Shown piece after piece: positions 56,631-64,000 of a DNA stretch of 64,000 nt. The position numbers and the translations under genes were made by a program. Positions within the stretch are counted from its first letter, which is position 1; the number at the start of each line of letters is the position of its first letter. Source of the stretch: Bordetella flabilis (GTDB lineage: Bacteria > Pseudomonadota > Gammaproteobacteria > Burkholderiales > Burkholderiaceae_B); NCBI RefSeq assembly GCF_001676725.1, contig NZ_CP016172.1:4154001-4218000 (forward strand), read 5' to 3'. The notes below the pieces were generated by a model. The model did no database searches, was not told the origin of the DNA, and saw nothing but the letters and a program-made list of their open reading frames with translations.

Positions 56631-56685
56631 GCCTGCTCCTATTTGCCTAGGCCTTTACACACTGGGAAGGGGCCCCGCACCGGCC

Positions 56686-58083
56686 CTAGAACGGCAGGCG
56701 CAGCCCGGGCGCCACGCTCAGCAGCTGGCGCCGGAAATCCTCCTGGATGCGCGACAGGGCTACGCCGTTGTCGCCTTCGAAACGCAGCATGACCGCCGGC
56801 CGCGCGGTGGACGGACGGGCAAGGCCGAAACCATCTTCGTACTCGACACGCACGCCCTCCAGATGGATGATTTCGCGCGCGCCCAGAAAATGGCCCTGCG
56901 TGCGCAGGGCCTCGACCAGCTGGAAGTGATCGCCGTCGGGCGTGTCGAGGCATAGCTCCGGCGTCACGCAGGATTGCGGCAGGCTGTCCAGCACCGCGGA
57001 GGCATCCTCGTAGCGCGACAGGATCTCCAGCAGGCGCGCGGCGGCGTACAGGCCGTCGCTATACCCGTACCAGCGATCCTTGAAGCGGATGCGCCCGCTC
57101 ATCTCGCCGGCTAGCAGCGCCCCGGTCTCGCGCATCTTCTCGCCGATATGAGCGTCGCCGCTGCGGCTCACCACCGCGGTTCCGCCCAATGCCTGGATTT
57201 CCCGGGCCAGGTTGCGGCTGCTCTTGACGTCATGGATGACGCAGCCGCGACGCCGGCTCAGGACCTGGCGCGCAAGAAGTATCAACAGCCGGTCGGCGCA
57301 GATGGTCGCGCCGGATCTGCTCACCACCATGAGCCGGTCGCCGTCACCCGGTATGCACAGGCCCAGTTCGCAATCGGTATAGCGCAGGTGGGCGACAAGT
57401 TCGGCCAGCTGGCGGCTGCCGCCGGGGGAGGCCGCCTCGGCGGGGTAGTCGCCGGTCATCTCGCACGCCAGCTCGGTGACCTCGCAGCCCAGTTCGCGCA
57501 GGGCATCCGGGGCCAGCACGCCCGCAACCCCATGGCCGCAATCGACCGCCACCTTCATCGCGCGGTCCAGCCGCACATCGCTCGCCAGCCGCGATATGTA
57601 GCAATGGCCCGCGTCGATCTGTGCCCGTGCGCCGGGCGTTTCCGCACCGGCGCCCGCGGACTGCATGCGGCCACGCAAGGCGCGCAATGCGGGCCGGCCC
57701 AGCGTGACGCCGTCGAGCATGACCTTGAAGCCGTTGTAGGCATCGCTGTCGTGCCCGCCCGTTACGGACACCGCCGCGCCGGTATCCGTCAGGCGCGCCG
57801 CGAACCACACCAGTGGCGTCGTCGCCATGCCGATGTCCACCACCGTCATGCCGGTTTCGCGCACCCCGGCCTGGAGGGCCGCCGCGAGCTCCACACTGCT
57901 CAGGCGCGCGTCCTTGCCTATCACGATGGCGCGGCAGTCCAGTTCGGCCGCGTATCCGGCCAGCGCGACGCCAAGGGCATGCGCGAAGCGGGCGTCGATA
58001 TCGCGGCCCACCCGCCCCCGAATATCGTCCGTGCGAAACGCCTCGGCCGGGAACTCCAGGTTCGGCACACCCGATGAATCCAT
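56686..58083 (-). CDS. Phosphohexomutase-like protein lacking key catalytic residues
   Basis: A 465-residue protein of the phosphomannomutase/phosphoglucomutase superfamily (AlgC/ManB fold); such enzymes isomerise mannose 6- and 1-phosphate for GDP-mannose. All four domains are present. However, the phosphoserine loop, normally TGSHNP-type, reads VTGGHDSDAYNGFK: residue 110 is Gly (codon 57754-57756). The metal loop, normally DGDGDR, reads IPGDGDR with Pro245 in place of the first Asp. The sugar loop GEMSG (326-330) and a RPSTARP phosphate-binding segment near the C-terminus remain. The reading frame is intact, with no frameshift. It starts 9 bp after wzc and is in the polysaccharide operon. 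It may be inactive, regulatory, or use another mechanism. Confidence 0.88.
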   Translation of the reverse strand: MDSSGVPNLEFPAEAFRTDDIRGRVGRDIDARFAHALGVALAGYAAELDCRAIVIGKDARLSSVELAAALQAGVRETGMTVVDIGMATTPLVWFAARLTDTGAAVSVTGGHDSDAYNGFKVMLDGVTLGRPALRALRGRMQSAGAGAETPGARAQIDAGHCYISRLASDVRLDRAMKVAVDCGHGVAGVLAPDALRELGCEVTELACEMTGDYPAEAASPGGSRQLAELVAHLRYTDCELGLCIPGDGDRLMVVSRSGATICADRLLILLARQVLSRRRGCVIHDVKSSRNLAREIQALGGTAVVSRSGDAHIGEKMRETGALLAGEMSGRIRFKDRWYGYSDGLYAAARLLEILSRYEDASAVLDSLPQSCVTPELCLDTPDGDHFQLVEALRTQGHFLGAREIIHLEGVRVEYEDGFGLARPSTARPAVMLRFEGDNGVALSRIQEDFRRQLLSVAPGLRLPF

Positions 58084-58092
58084 GGTGCCCCG

Positions 58093-60342
58093 CTACGGCT
58101 GGTTTTCGCCGTAGTACGACGCACGCGAATAGCGATACGGTCCGTACTTGGAGCGATAGCCCAGGCCCTCCGACTGGAGCTTGAGTCCGTTGAAGACCAC
58201 GCCCGCCACCGGCGCACCGGCCTGTTGCAGACGCTTGGCGGTCTCGCGGATCTCGCCCACGGTGTTCATCCCGGAACGCACCACCATCATGACTGCCGCC
58301 GCATGCGCGCCCACCACCGCGGCATCGGAAGAGGACAGCACCGGCGCGGTATCGACGATGACGATGTCGTAATCCGCCGCCATGGCGTGCAGGCATTCCC
58401 CGAAGGCTTCGGACGCCAGCAGCTCAGACGGGTCGAAGGTGACCTTGCCCGTGGAGATGAAATCCACGCCGTTCATGATGTTGCGCTTGGTGACGGCCTC
58501 CAGCGGCACGGTCCCCGCAAGCACTTCGAACAAGCCGTTCTCCGCCGAGGTGGCGAAATACCGGTTCAGCGTACCGCGGCGGAAGTCCGCGTCGATCAGC
58601 AGCACCCGCTTGCCAACCGCCGCCTGGATGAAGGCGAAGTTGGCCGACAGGAAGGATTTGCCGACGCCGGCGATGGGACCGGTGAACACGACAATGTTGT
58701 TCGACGAATCGCGCATGGCGACCTGCAGCACCGTACGGAAGCTGCGCAGGCTTTCGATCGGGGGGGTGCTGCCGTTGCTCTGCGCAAGCAACGCCGGGAT
58801 GCGCGCATTCTTGCGACGGGCGCGGCGCCACAGCCGGTTCTGCAACTCGCTGAAGGGCACGGTGGCGAGCACCGGCAAGCCGGTGTAGCGTTCGATCTCG
58901 TCCGGATCCGTCAGTCCGCCGAACAGCGCATTGCGCAGGAAAGCCACGATAACGCTCAGCACCAGGCCCGCAAGCGCCGCCACGCCTATCACCATCGGCG
59001 CTTTCGGGCTGAGCGGCTTCTCGGCCGCCACGGCGGTATCCACCACCCGCACATTCCCCACCTTGCCCGCGCGGATCATGCGCAACTGCTGGGCATTATT
59101 CAAAAGCCCGGTGTAGAGATCCGTGTTCACCTTGACGTCGCGCGTCAGGCGCACCACGTCCTGCTCCAGATCCGGCAGTCCGCGGATCTTGGTGTTCAGC
59201 CTGTTCAGGTCGCCGGTGATGGAGGCGATCTGGCGGTCGATGGCTTCGATGCTGGGATGCGAGCCGGCGAAGCGGGTCACCAGTTCCTGGCGGCGCGCCT
59301 TCAACTGGAAAATGCGGTTCTGCGCCTCGACGGACTGGCCCAGTACCAGCTTCGCCTCTTCACCGAGATCGATGGTGCCGCGCGAATTCCGCAGGGCGTT
59401 ATAACGGGCCTCCGATTCCTCCAGCTGCTTCTTGAGCACCGGCAATTGCTGGTCGAGGAATGCAAGCGACTTCTCCGCCTGCGCCGTCTTCCGGTTGGTA
59501 TTCTGGCGCACGTACTCCTGGCCGATTTCATTCAGCACCGCCGCGGTCAGGACCGGGTCCTGTCCCTGCAGCGTGACGCCGATCACCCCGGACTGGCGTC
59601 CGCGCTCGAAGATTCCCATGCGCGCCTGCAGCGACTCGATGGCTTCCAGGCGGGAATCGCGCACGATCGTGAAATGCGTCTCGGGCCGGCCCTGCAGGGC
59701 GTCGATCTGCACCTCGATCGCGCCACCCGGCACCTCGAAGCGTTCGAGCTGGCCGATGCGGCCCTCGAAGCGGCGGTCATGCACCGGATCGATCAACTCA
59801 TAGGCGCCGCCGCCCAGCGCGACCACGCGCAGTTTCTTGCCGATCAGGTCGTCCGGTACATCGATACGGTTCACCTGGATGCGCTCGCCCCCCCAGGCAT
59901 ACCCGCCGGGGATAGCCTGCAGCAAGGCGGGCGGCAACGCAAAGCTCTCCTGGTGCTTGGCCAGCCAGCGGCCCACCACCGGGAAGTAATCCGGCGTCGC
60001 GTGGACGTAGAGCTGGTAATAGTCGACGGCATGGCCGACGACCAGCCGCGACCGCAGGATTTCCATCTCGCCCGACGCGGCCTGCTTGACATCGAAGATG
60101 GACGACACGTCGCCGAGCATGCTGCGGGCCGCGGTGGGCACTTCTTCTTCCACCTGAACCGCGATATCCGACTGGTACACAGGCGCCTTCAACATGTAGA
60201 CGGCCACACCGATCAAGGCGGCGAGCACCGTGACCACCACGATCATGAAACGGTTCGCCAGCAATACGTCCACGTAAGACATCATCGGGGTGTCGGGCGT
60301 ACGGGCACCGGCGTATTCGAGCTGGAGAGGAGGCTGCTTCAT
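58093..60342 (-). CDS. wzc: Polysaccharide chain-length tyrosine autokinase (Wzc type)
   Basis: A 749-residue inner-membrane BY-kinase that controls polymer length and export. The Wzz-type region lies between two membrane helices (about 31-51 and 449-469) with long periplasmic coiled coils (285-420). The cytoplasmic kinase has Walker A GPIAGVGKS (555-563), Walker A' VLLIDADFR (580-588) and Walker B IVIVDTAPV (660-668). The C-terminal tail carries six tyrosines (729, 733, 736, 738, 743, 744), the autophosphorylation cluster. The ATG at 60342 excludes an unrelated upstream extension. No wzb phosphatase gene is between it and wza. Confidence 0.95.
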   Translation of the reverse strand: MKQPPLQLEYAGARTPDTPMMSYVDVLLANRFMIVVVTVLAALIGVAVYMLKAPVYQSDIAVQVEEEVPTAARSMLGDVSSIFDVKQAASGEMEILRSRLVVGHAVDYYQLYVHATPDYFPVVGRWLAKHQESFALPPALLQAIPGGYAWGGERIQVNRIDVPDDLIGKKLRVVALGGGAYELIDPVHDRRFEGRIGQLERFEVPGGAIEVQIDALQGRPETHFTIVRDSRLEAIESLQARMGIFERGRQSGVIGVTLQGQDPVLTAAVLNEIGQEYVRQNTNRKTAQAEKSLAFLDQQLPVLKKQLEESEARYNALRNSRGTIDLGEEAKLVLGQSVEAQNRIFQLKARRQELVTRFAGSHPSIEAIDRQIASITGDLNRLNTKIRGLPDLEQDVVRLTRDVKVNTDLYTGLLNNAQQLRMIRAGKVGNVRVVDTAVAAEKPLSPKAPMVIGVAALAGLVLSVIVAFLRNALFGGLTDPDEIERYTGLPVLATVPFSELQNRLWRRARRKNARIPALLAQSNGSTPPIESLRSFRTVLQVAMRDSSNNIVVFTGPIAGVGKSFLSANFAFIQAAVGKRVLLIDADFRRGTLNRYFATSAENGLFEVLAGTVPLEAVTKRNIMNGVDFISTGKVTFDPSELLASEAFGECLHAMAADYDIVIVDTAPVLSSSDAAVVGAHAAAVMMVVRSGMNTVGEIRETAKRLQQAGAPVAGVVFNGLKLQSEGLGYRSKYGPYRYSRASYYGENQP

Positions 60343-60434
60343 TGTCGACTCGCTAGTAGGAAGGAAGAGCATGCAGAACGTATCCACACGCCGCGGCCCG
60401 CATCGCAGTGCCATGCGGGCCGCGCGCGGAGGGA

Positions 60435-61571
60435 TTACTGATTGATCGAATGAACCGTCTGGGCTGTCTGCGCGCTCGGGAACAACAGCGAGATGAAGCG
60501 GTTCCATCGCACCAGGTTGCCCGCGTCGACGAACACCACGTCCTTCGACTGCAGGGGGAACTTCTGGGCGACCGCCATGGCCTGCGGCGAAGCGCTGTCT
60601 AGGTGGAACACCTCCGGTGTGGCGTTGGGCATCGAACGGACAACATAGATGTTGGTCGGATTACTGGTCAGCTGGCTGGGGCCGCCGGTCTCGCCCAGCG
60701 CGTCGCCGAGCGTCAACACACCGTCGCGCATCATCAGCGCCAGCGGCTGCGTTACTTCTCCCATCACGTACACCTTGTTCTCGTCACGCGGCACCACGCG
60801 CACGATGTCGCCGGACTGCAGCAGTATCGAGTTCGGGTCGATACCTGCCTGCGTCAGCGCGGGCAGATCGACGCGTACCGTCTGACCGTTGCGCGTCACA
60901 TAGACCCGGCTGCGATCCGCTGTGGGAAGCACGCCGCCGGACCGGTTGATCGCCTCCGTCAATGTCATCGGGACATCGGTGATCGGCATCGGGCCGGGCG
61001 TCTTCACCTCGCCTTCCACGTATACGCGTTTGCTGCGATAACCTAGCACGCGCACCGTGATTTGAGGATCCTGAATATAGTTGGCGGAGCTGCGTATCAG
61101 GGCATTGCGCACCTGGGCCTCCGTCATCCCGGCCACCTTCATAAGGCCGACATAGGGGAACTGAATGGTGCCATCCGATGACACGGGATAGCCCGGAATA
61201 CCAGCCCCCGTATCGCCAAAGGTCACCTCCGTGGGTCCTGTCCCGATGCTGTAGGTTTGCGTCGGAAGAACTAGTTCGGGGTGGTCCCACACCACGATAG
61301 AAAGGATGTCGCCCGGCCCGATCACGTAAGGCCTGGCGACCCCGATTAGTTTACGAACGTTGTCACCGACCGGTTGTTCCTGCAAGCGGGCCTGCTCCAT
61401 GGCAAGCTGCGGCGTGATCTGCTTGACCTCGACGCGCGAGTTCGGATCGTTCGGATCGACCAGAAAATCCGATTGATAGCGCATGCCAGGAGAGAAGGCG
61501 CATGCGGCTAGCGTAGATACGAGCGCTACCAACATACCGGCTCGGCAAAGCTTGCGAAAGATCGTATTCAT
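60435..61571 (-). CDS. wza: Outer-membrane polysaccharide export lipoprotein Wza
   Basis: Forms the outer-membrane channel for capsular or exopolysaccharide. The 378-residue protein has a lipoprotein signal (LVSTLAACAF), the poly-export domain YVIGPGDILSIVVWDHPEL, and SLBB domains (VYVEGEVKTPGPMPITDVPM and VYVMGEVTQPLALMMRDG). It is the first gene of the leftward operon, divergent from the WcaJ-type gene, and its partner wzc follows 92 bp on. Confidence 0.95.
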   Translation of the reverse strand: MNTIFRKLCRAGMLVALVSTLAACAFSPGMRYQSDFLVDPNDPNSRVEVKQITPQLAMEQARLQEQPVGDNVRKLIGVARPYVIGPGDILSIVVWDHPELVLPTQTYSIGTGPTEVTFGDTGAGIPGYPVSSDGTIQFPYVGLMKVAGMTEAQVRNALIRSSANYIQDPQITVRVLGYRSKRVYVEGEVKTPGPMPITDVPMTLTEAINRSGGVLPTADRSRVYVTRNGQTVRVDLPALTQAGIDPNSILLQSGDIVRVVPRDENKVYVMGEVTQPLALMMRDGVLTLGDALGETGGPSQLTSNPTNIYVVRSMPNATPEVFHLDSASPQAMAVAQKFPLQSKDVVFVDAGNLVRWNRFISLLFPSAQTAQTVHSINQ

Positions 61572-61813
61572 TGGCGTTCCACTGTTAAGGGCCGGCTGTC
61601 GGCCTACTGTTTCGCGGTACTACGGCCGCGTAACGGGTTGCGACATTCCACGCGATTTCGGCGGTGCCGCACATTGGGCTGATGGCCTAATACCTCGCAT
61701 AAGCCCTTTGGACGTTTCGACGTGCATGGGCGCTCCCTATGATCGTTCGGGTTGCCACACGCGGCGACGCGCGGCCAACCGGCCGCGGCGGACGCATGGG
61801 CCTGGAGCGATTC

Positions 61814-63220
61814 ATGGACACGTCATCGGTGAACGTATCGGGCAGGCTGGCAGACACCAACCTGCTGTTTCGTTTGACGGATGCCGCCATCGTGGCATCC
61901 GTGGGGCTGGCCGCCACTACATGGCTGGACGCCCGCCAAGGACCGGAAACGGCCTCGATACAGGCGATGCTGGTCTATCTATGCAGCCTCGGCAGCGTGG
62001 CACTGTTTCCCGCATTCCGTCTGTACACATCATGGCGCGGCCGCAGCCTGTTCGACCTGGCCGCGCGCAGCGTCGCGGCGTGGACCGCGGTGTTCGCGCT
62101 CGGCATCCTGGTCAGTTTCCTCAATCACCAGGTCGGGTCCATATCGCGCTTATGGGCGCTGTGCTGGTTCGCCGGAACCATGGCGGGCCTGATCGGGATA
62201 CGCCTGCTGGTACATGGCCTGCTGCGCAAGGCGCGCGACCGCGGGCTGGATCGCAAGCACGTTGTCATGATCGGCTTCGGAACGCTCGGTCACGACCTCT
62301 GGCGCCGCGTCGCCGCGGCCCCCAGCACCGGCTATGAAATCACGGGGGTCTACGTCAACACCAAGGAGAACCTGCCTTCGAACGTGCACCGGCTGCATGC
62401 GCTGAGCGAACTGTCCGCGTTCATCCGCCAGCACGAAGTGCGCGAAGTATGGATCGCCCTGCCCGTGGAGGCCAGCCAGCTGGTGCGCGAGGCAATCTAC
62501 CACCTGCGCCATGACCCCATCGACGTGCGCTGGATTCCCGATGTCATGTCGGTACGACTGCTCGGCCATCGTGTCGACGAGTTCCTGGGCGTGCCGGCCA
62601 TCGAGTTGAACAGCCTGCCGGCCGCCGGCATACGCGGCGTGGCCAAGGAAGTCTTCGACCGCGTGTTCGCCTTCTTCGTCCTGCTTGGACTTTCGCCGCT
62701 GCTGCTGTCCATCGCCCTGGCCATCAAGCTGACATCGCGCGGCCCGGTCCTGTTCACGCAGGCGCGGCTGGGCGTGGACGGCAAAGTATTCCAGGTCTAC
62801 AAGTTCCGCAGCATGACCGTGCACCAGGAGCACGGCACGGTCACGCAGGCCACCCGTGGCGACCGTCGCGTCACGCCTATCGGGGCCTTCCTGCGCCGCA
62901 CCAGCCTGGACGAACTGCCGCAGTTCATCAACGTGCTGCGCGGCGAAATGTCGGTGGTCGGGCCGCGTCCGCATGCGCTCGAACACAACGAGCAATACAA
63001 GGATGTGGTGGCCCGCTACATGATGCGCCACCGCGTCAAGCCCGGGATCACGGGCTGGGCGCAGGTCAACGGCTATCGAGGGCAGACCGACACGGTCATC
63101 AAGATGCGCGACCGCGTCGAGTTCGACCTGTACTACATCCAGAACTGGACCTTCCTGATGGATCTGCGCATCATCGCCAAGACCGCGGTGTCGGGCTGGA
63201 CCGGAAAAAATGTCTACTGA
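61814..63220 (+). CDS. wcaJ: Undecaprenyl-phosphate sugar-1-phosphate transferase (WcaJ type)
   Basis: Starts repeat-unit synthesis by moving a sugar phosphate, commonly glucose 1-phosphate, to undecaprenyl phosphate. About 468 residues: four to five N-terminal membrane segments, a soluble Rossmann-like region ([18 protein letters not shown]), then the catalytic domain with [31 protein letters not shown] and [19 protein letters not shown] 61814 has GGAG six bases upstream; ATG 61739 is in frame and would add 25 residues. The next gene overlaps by 11 bp. The sugar could also be galactose. Confidence 0.92.
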   Translation: MDTSSVNVSGRLADTNLLFRLTDAAIVASVGLAATTWLDARQGPETASIQAMLVYLCSLGSVALFPAFRLYTSWRGRSLFDLAARSVAAWTAVFALGILVSFLNHQVGSISRLWALCWFAGTMAGLIGIRLLVHGLLRKARDRGLDRKHVVMIGFGTLGHDLWRRVAAAPSTGYEITGVYVNTKENLPSNVHRLHALSELSAFIRQHEVREVWIALPVEASQLVREAIYHLRHDPIDVRWIPDVMSVRLLGHRVDEFLGVPAIELNSLPAAGIRGVAKEVFDRVFAFFVLLGLSPLLLSIALAIKLTSRGPVLFTQARLGVDGKVFQVYKFRSMTVHQEHGTVTQATRGDRRVTPIGAFLRRTSLDELPQFINVLRGEMSVVGPRPHALEHNEQYKDVVARYMMRHRVKPGITGWAQVNGYRGQTDTVIKMRDRVEFDLYYIQNWTFLMDLRIIAKTAVSGWTGKNVY

Positions 63221-63710
63221 ACAGCCGCGGCCGTCGACGGGCCGGCTCAGCACGGAACGGTTCCGCGAGGCGGTGGACATGCTGCCGCTAGTCTCCATCG
63301 ACCTGCTGGTACGCGACGGCAGGGGACGCTATCTGCTGGGCCTGCGCGGCAACCCGCCCGCGTCCGGCCACTGGTTCGTGCCGGGCGGGCGCATCCGCAA
63401 GGGTGAGACCCTGTCCCTGGCGCTGCGGCGCCTCATGCACGAGGAACTGGGCATGGCGCTGCCGCCTCAGCTATGGCGCTTGCAGGGCGTGTACGAGCAT
63501 TTCTACGACGTCAACTTCGCCGGTGAAGCCGGCATGCCAACCCACTATGTGGTGCTGGCCTATCACCTGCAATTGCCCGCCGGCCCTCTCGGCGTGACAT
63601 TGCCCGCCACCCAGCATCTGGGCTATCGCTGGGACGCCCCCGAGGATGCGGCGGCCGACGCCGACGTCCACCCCTACACCAAGGCCTATTTCACGGAGCA
63701 ACATCAATGA
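63210..63710 (+). CDS. gmm: GDP-mannose mannosyl hydrolase
   Basis: A 166-residue Nudix-fold enzyme that hydrolyses GDP-mannose to GDP and mannose and can tune GDP-mannose supply. The modified Nudix box GGRIRKGETLSLALRRLMHEELG (GGRIRKGETLS then LMHEELG) is the Gmm form, and GNPPASGHWFVPGGR precedes it. It overlaps the WcaJ-type gene by 11 bp and the manC start by 4 bp (ATGA), as in colanic acid clusters. Confidence 0.93.
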   Translation: MSTEQPRPSTGRLSTERFREAVDMLPLVSIDLLVRDGRGRYLLGLRGNPPASGHWFVPGGRIRKGETLSLALRRLMHEELGMALPPQLWRLQGVYEHFYDVNFAGEAGMPTHYVVLAYHLQLPAGPLGVTLPATQHLGYRWDAPEDAAADADVHPYTKAYFTEQHQ

Positions 63711-64000
63711 CTCGACCCTATCCCGAGTTCCGCCCCGTCATCCTGTGCGGCGGATCCGGCTCGCGTCTGTGGCCGCTCTCGCGCGAGCTGCTGCCCAAGC
63801 AGTTCATCCGCCTGACCGGAGAACGCAGCCTGTTGCAGAACACGGTCATGCGCCTGGCCGCCAACGCCGGCTCCACGCGCCCCCTGCTCGTGTGCAACGA
63901 TGCGCACCGCTTCATCGCGGCCGAGCAGATCCAGGAACTGGCGGGCATCCAGGCCGAACTGCTGCTGGAGCCCTGCGCCCGCAACACCGCGCCGGCGATC
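63707..64000 (+). CDS. manC: Mannose-1-phosphate guanylyltransferase, 5' part (runs off the window)
   Basis: The first 98 codons of a GDP-mannose pyrophosphorylase. The start, MTRPYPEFRPVILCGGSGSR followed by LWPLSRELLPKQF, is the nucleotidyltransferase signature, and LLLEPCARNTAPAI at the window end is the conserved EP-x-RNTAPAI region. It makes GDP-mannose for the polysaccharide. Whether it carries the C-terminal isomerase domain cannot be seen. Confidence 0.93.
   Translation, partial: MTRPYPEFRPVILCGGSGSRLWPLSRELLPKQFIRLTGERSLLQNTVMRLAANAGSTRPLLVCNDAHRFIAAEQIQELAGIQAELLLEPCARNTAPAI

Noticed and set aside
58225..60441. 738-codon plus-strand open frame opposite wzc
   Set aside because: Antisense shadow of a well-supported kinase gene.

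Overview
The window is a GC-rich, densely packed chromosomal segment of a betaproteobacterium. Gene content and order point to the Alcaligenaceae (Bordetella/Achromobacter type): a beta-proteobacterial RNase E tail, PagL, a trpB-trpA-accD block, a stand-alone RnfB next to nth, EarP beside an Arg32 EF-P, a Bug-family binding protein, a DUF2863 protein and intracellular PHA depolymerase. Nothing in the sequence fixes the species. I saw no rRNA, tRNA, CRISPR array, insertion sequence, integrase or prophage gene, so this reads as core chromosome with a few accessory genes.

Layout. 1-2.2 kb: 3' end of rne with a strong terminator, then pagL (lipid A deacylase). 2.5-9.2 kb, minus strand: accD, trpA, trpB, argE, relA. 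9.3-12 kb: mtfA, a RidA protein, pncB. 12.1-16.3 kb, plus strand: ferredoxin fdxA, a ferredoxin-NADP reductase, PHA depolymerase, an orphan RnfB and nth. 16.4-21.1 kb: a five-gene branched-chain amino acid type ABC importer (livG-livF-livK-livH-livM order). 21.2-22.6 kb: a protealysin-like M4 protease overlapping a small emfourin-like inhibitor gene. 22.7-25.5 kb: acnA with a palindromic operator just upstream of a good promoter. 25.7-27.7 kb, minus: an orphan Bug binding protein and an extradiol-type dioxygenase. 27.9-30.9 kb: DUF2863, earP and efp. 31.2-32.5 kb: an unrecognised protein with two tandem HTH-like repeats. 33.1-39.6 kb, minus: a Yej-type peptide ABC importer. 39.7-47 kb: thermonuclease, corA, two DUF72 proteins, a UvrD-like helicase and two small stress-type proteins. 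47-50.9 kb: a TRAP transporter with fused QM subunit, divergent from a short-chain dehydrogenase. 51.2-54 kb: an inositol-phosphatase family protein, serine acetyltransferase and sirtuin.

54.2-64 kb is an exopolysaccharide locus organised around a divergent promoter region at 61.6-61.8 kb. Leftward run wza (outer-membrane export), wzc (chain-length tyrosine autokinase), a phosphohexomutase-like gene, galE and an AI-2E family membrane protein. Rightward run a WcaJ-type initiating glycosyltransferase, a GDP-mannose hydrolase (gmm) and the start of manC. Together they would make GDP-mannose and UDP-galactose type precursors, start the repeat unit on undecaprenyl phosphate and export a colanic-acid-like polymer.

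The points most worth checking are: a phosphohexomutase that has lost its phosphoserine and one metal-binding aspartate; three copies of an 80-bp intergenic repeat carrying DnaA-box-like inverted sites; the tandem-repeat protein at 31.2 kb; four 18-bp repeats in the trpB leader; the acnA operator; and the protease/inhibitor pair.
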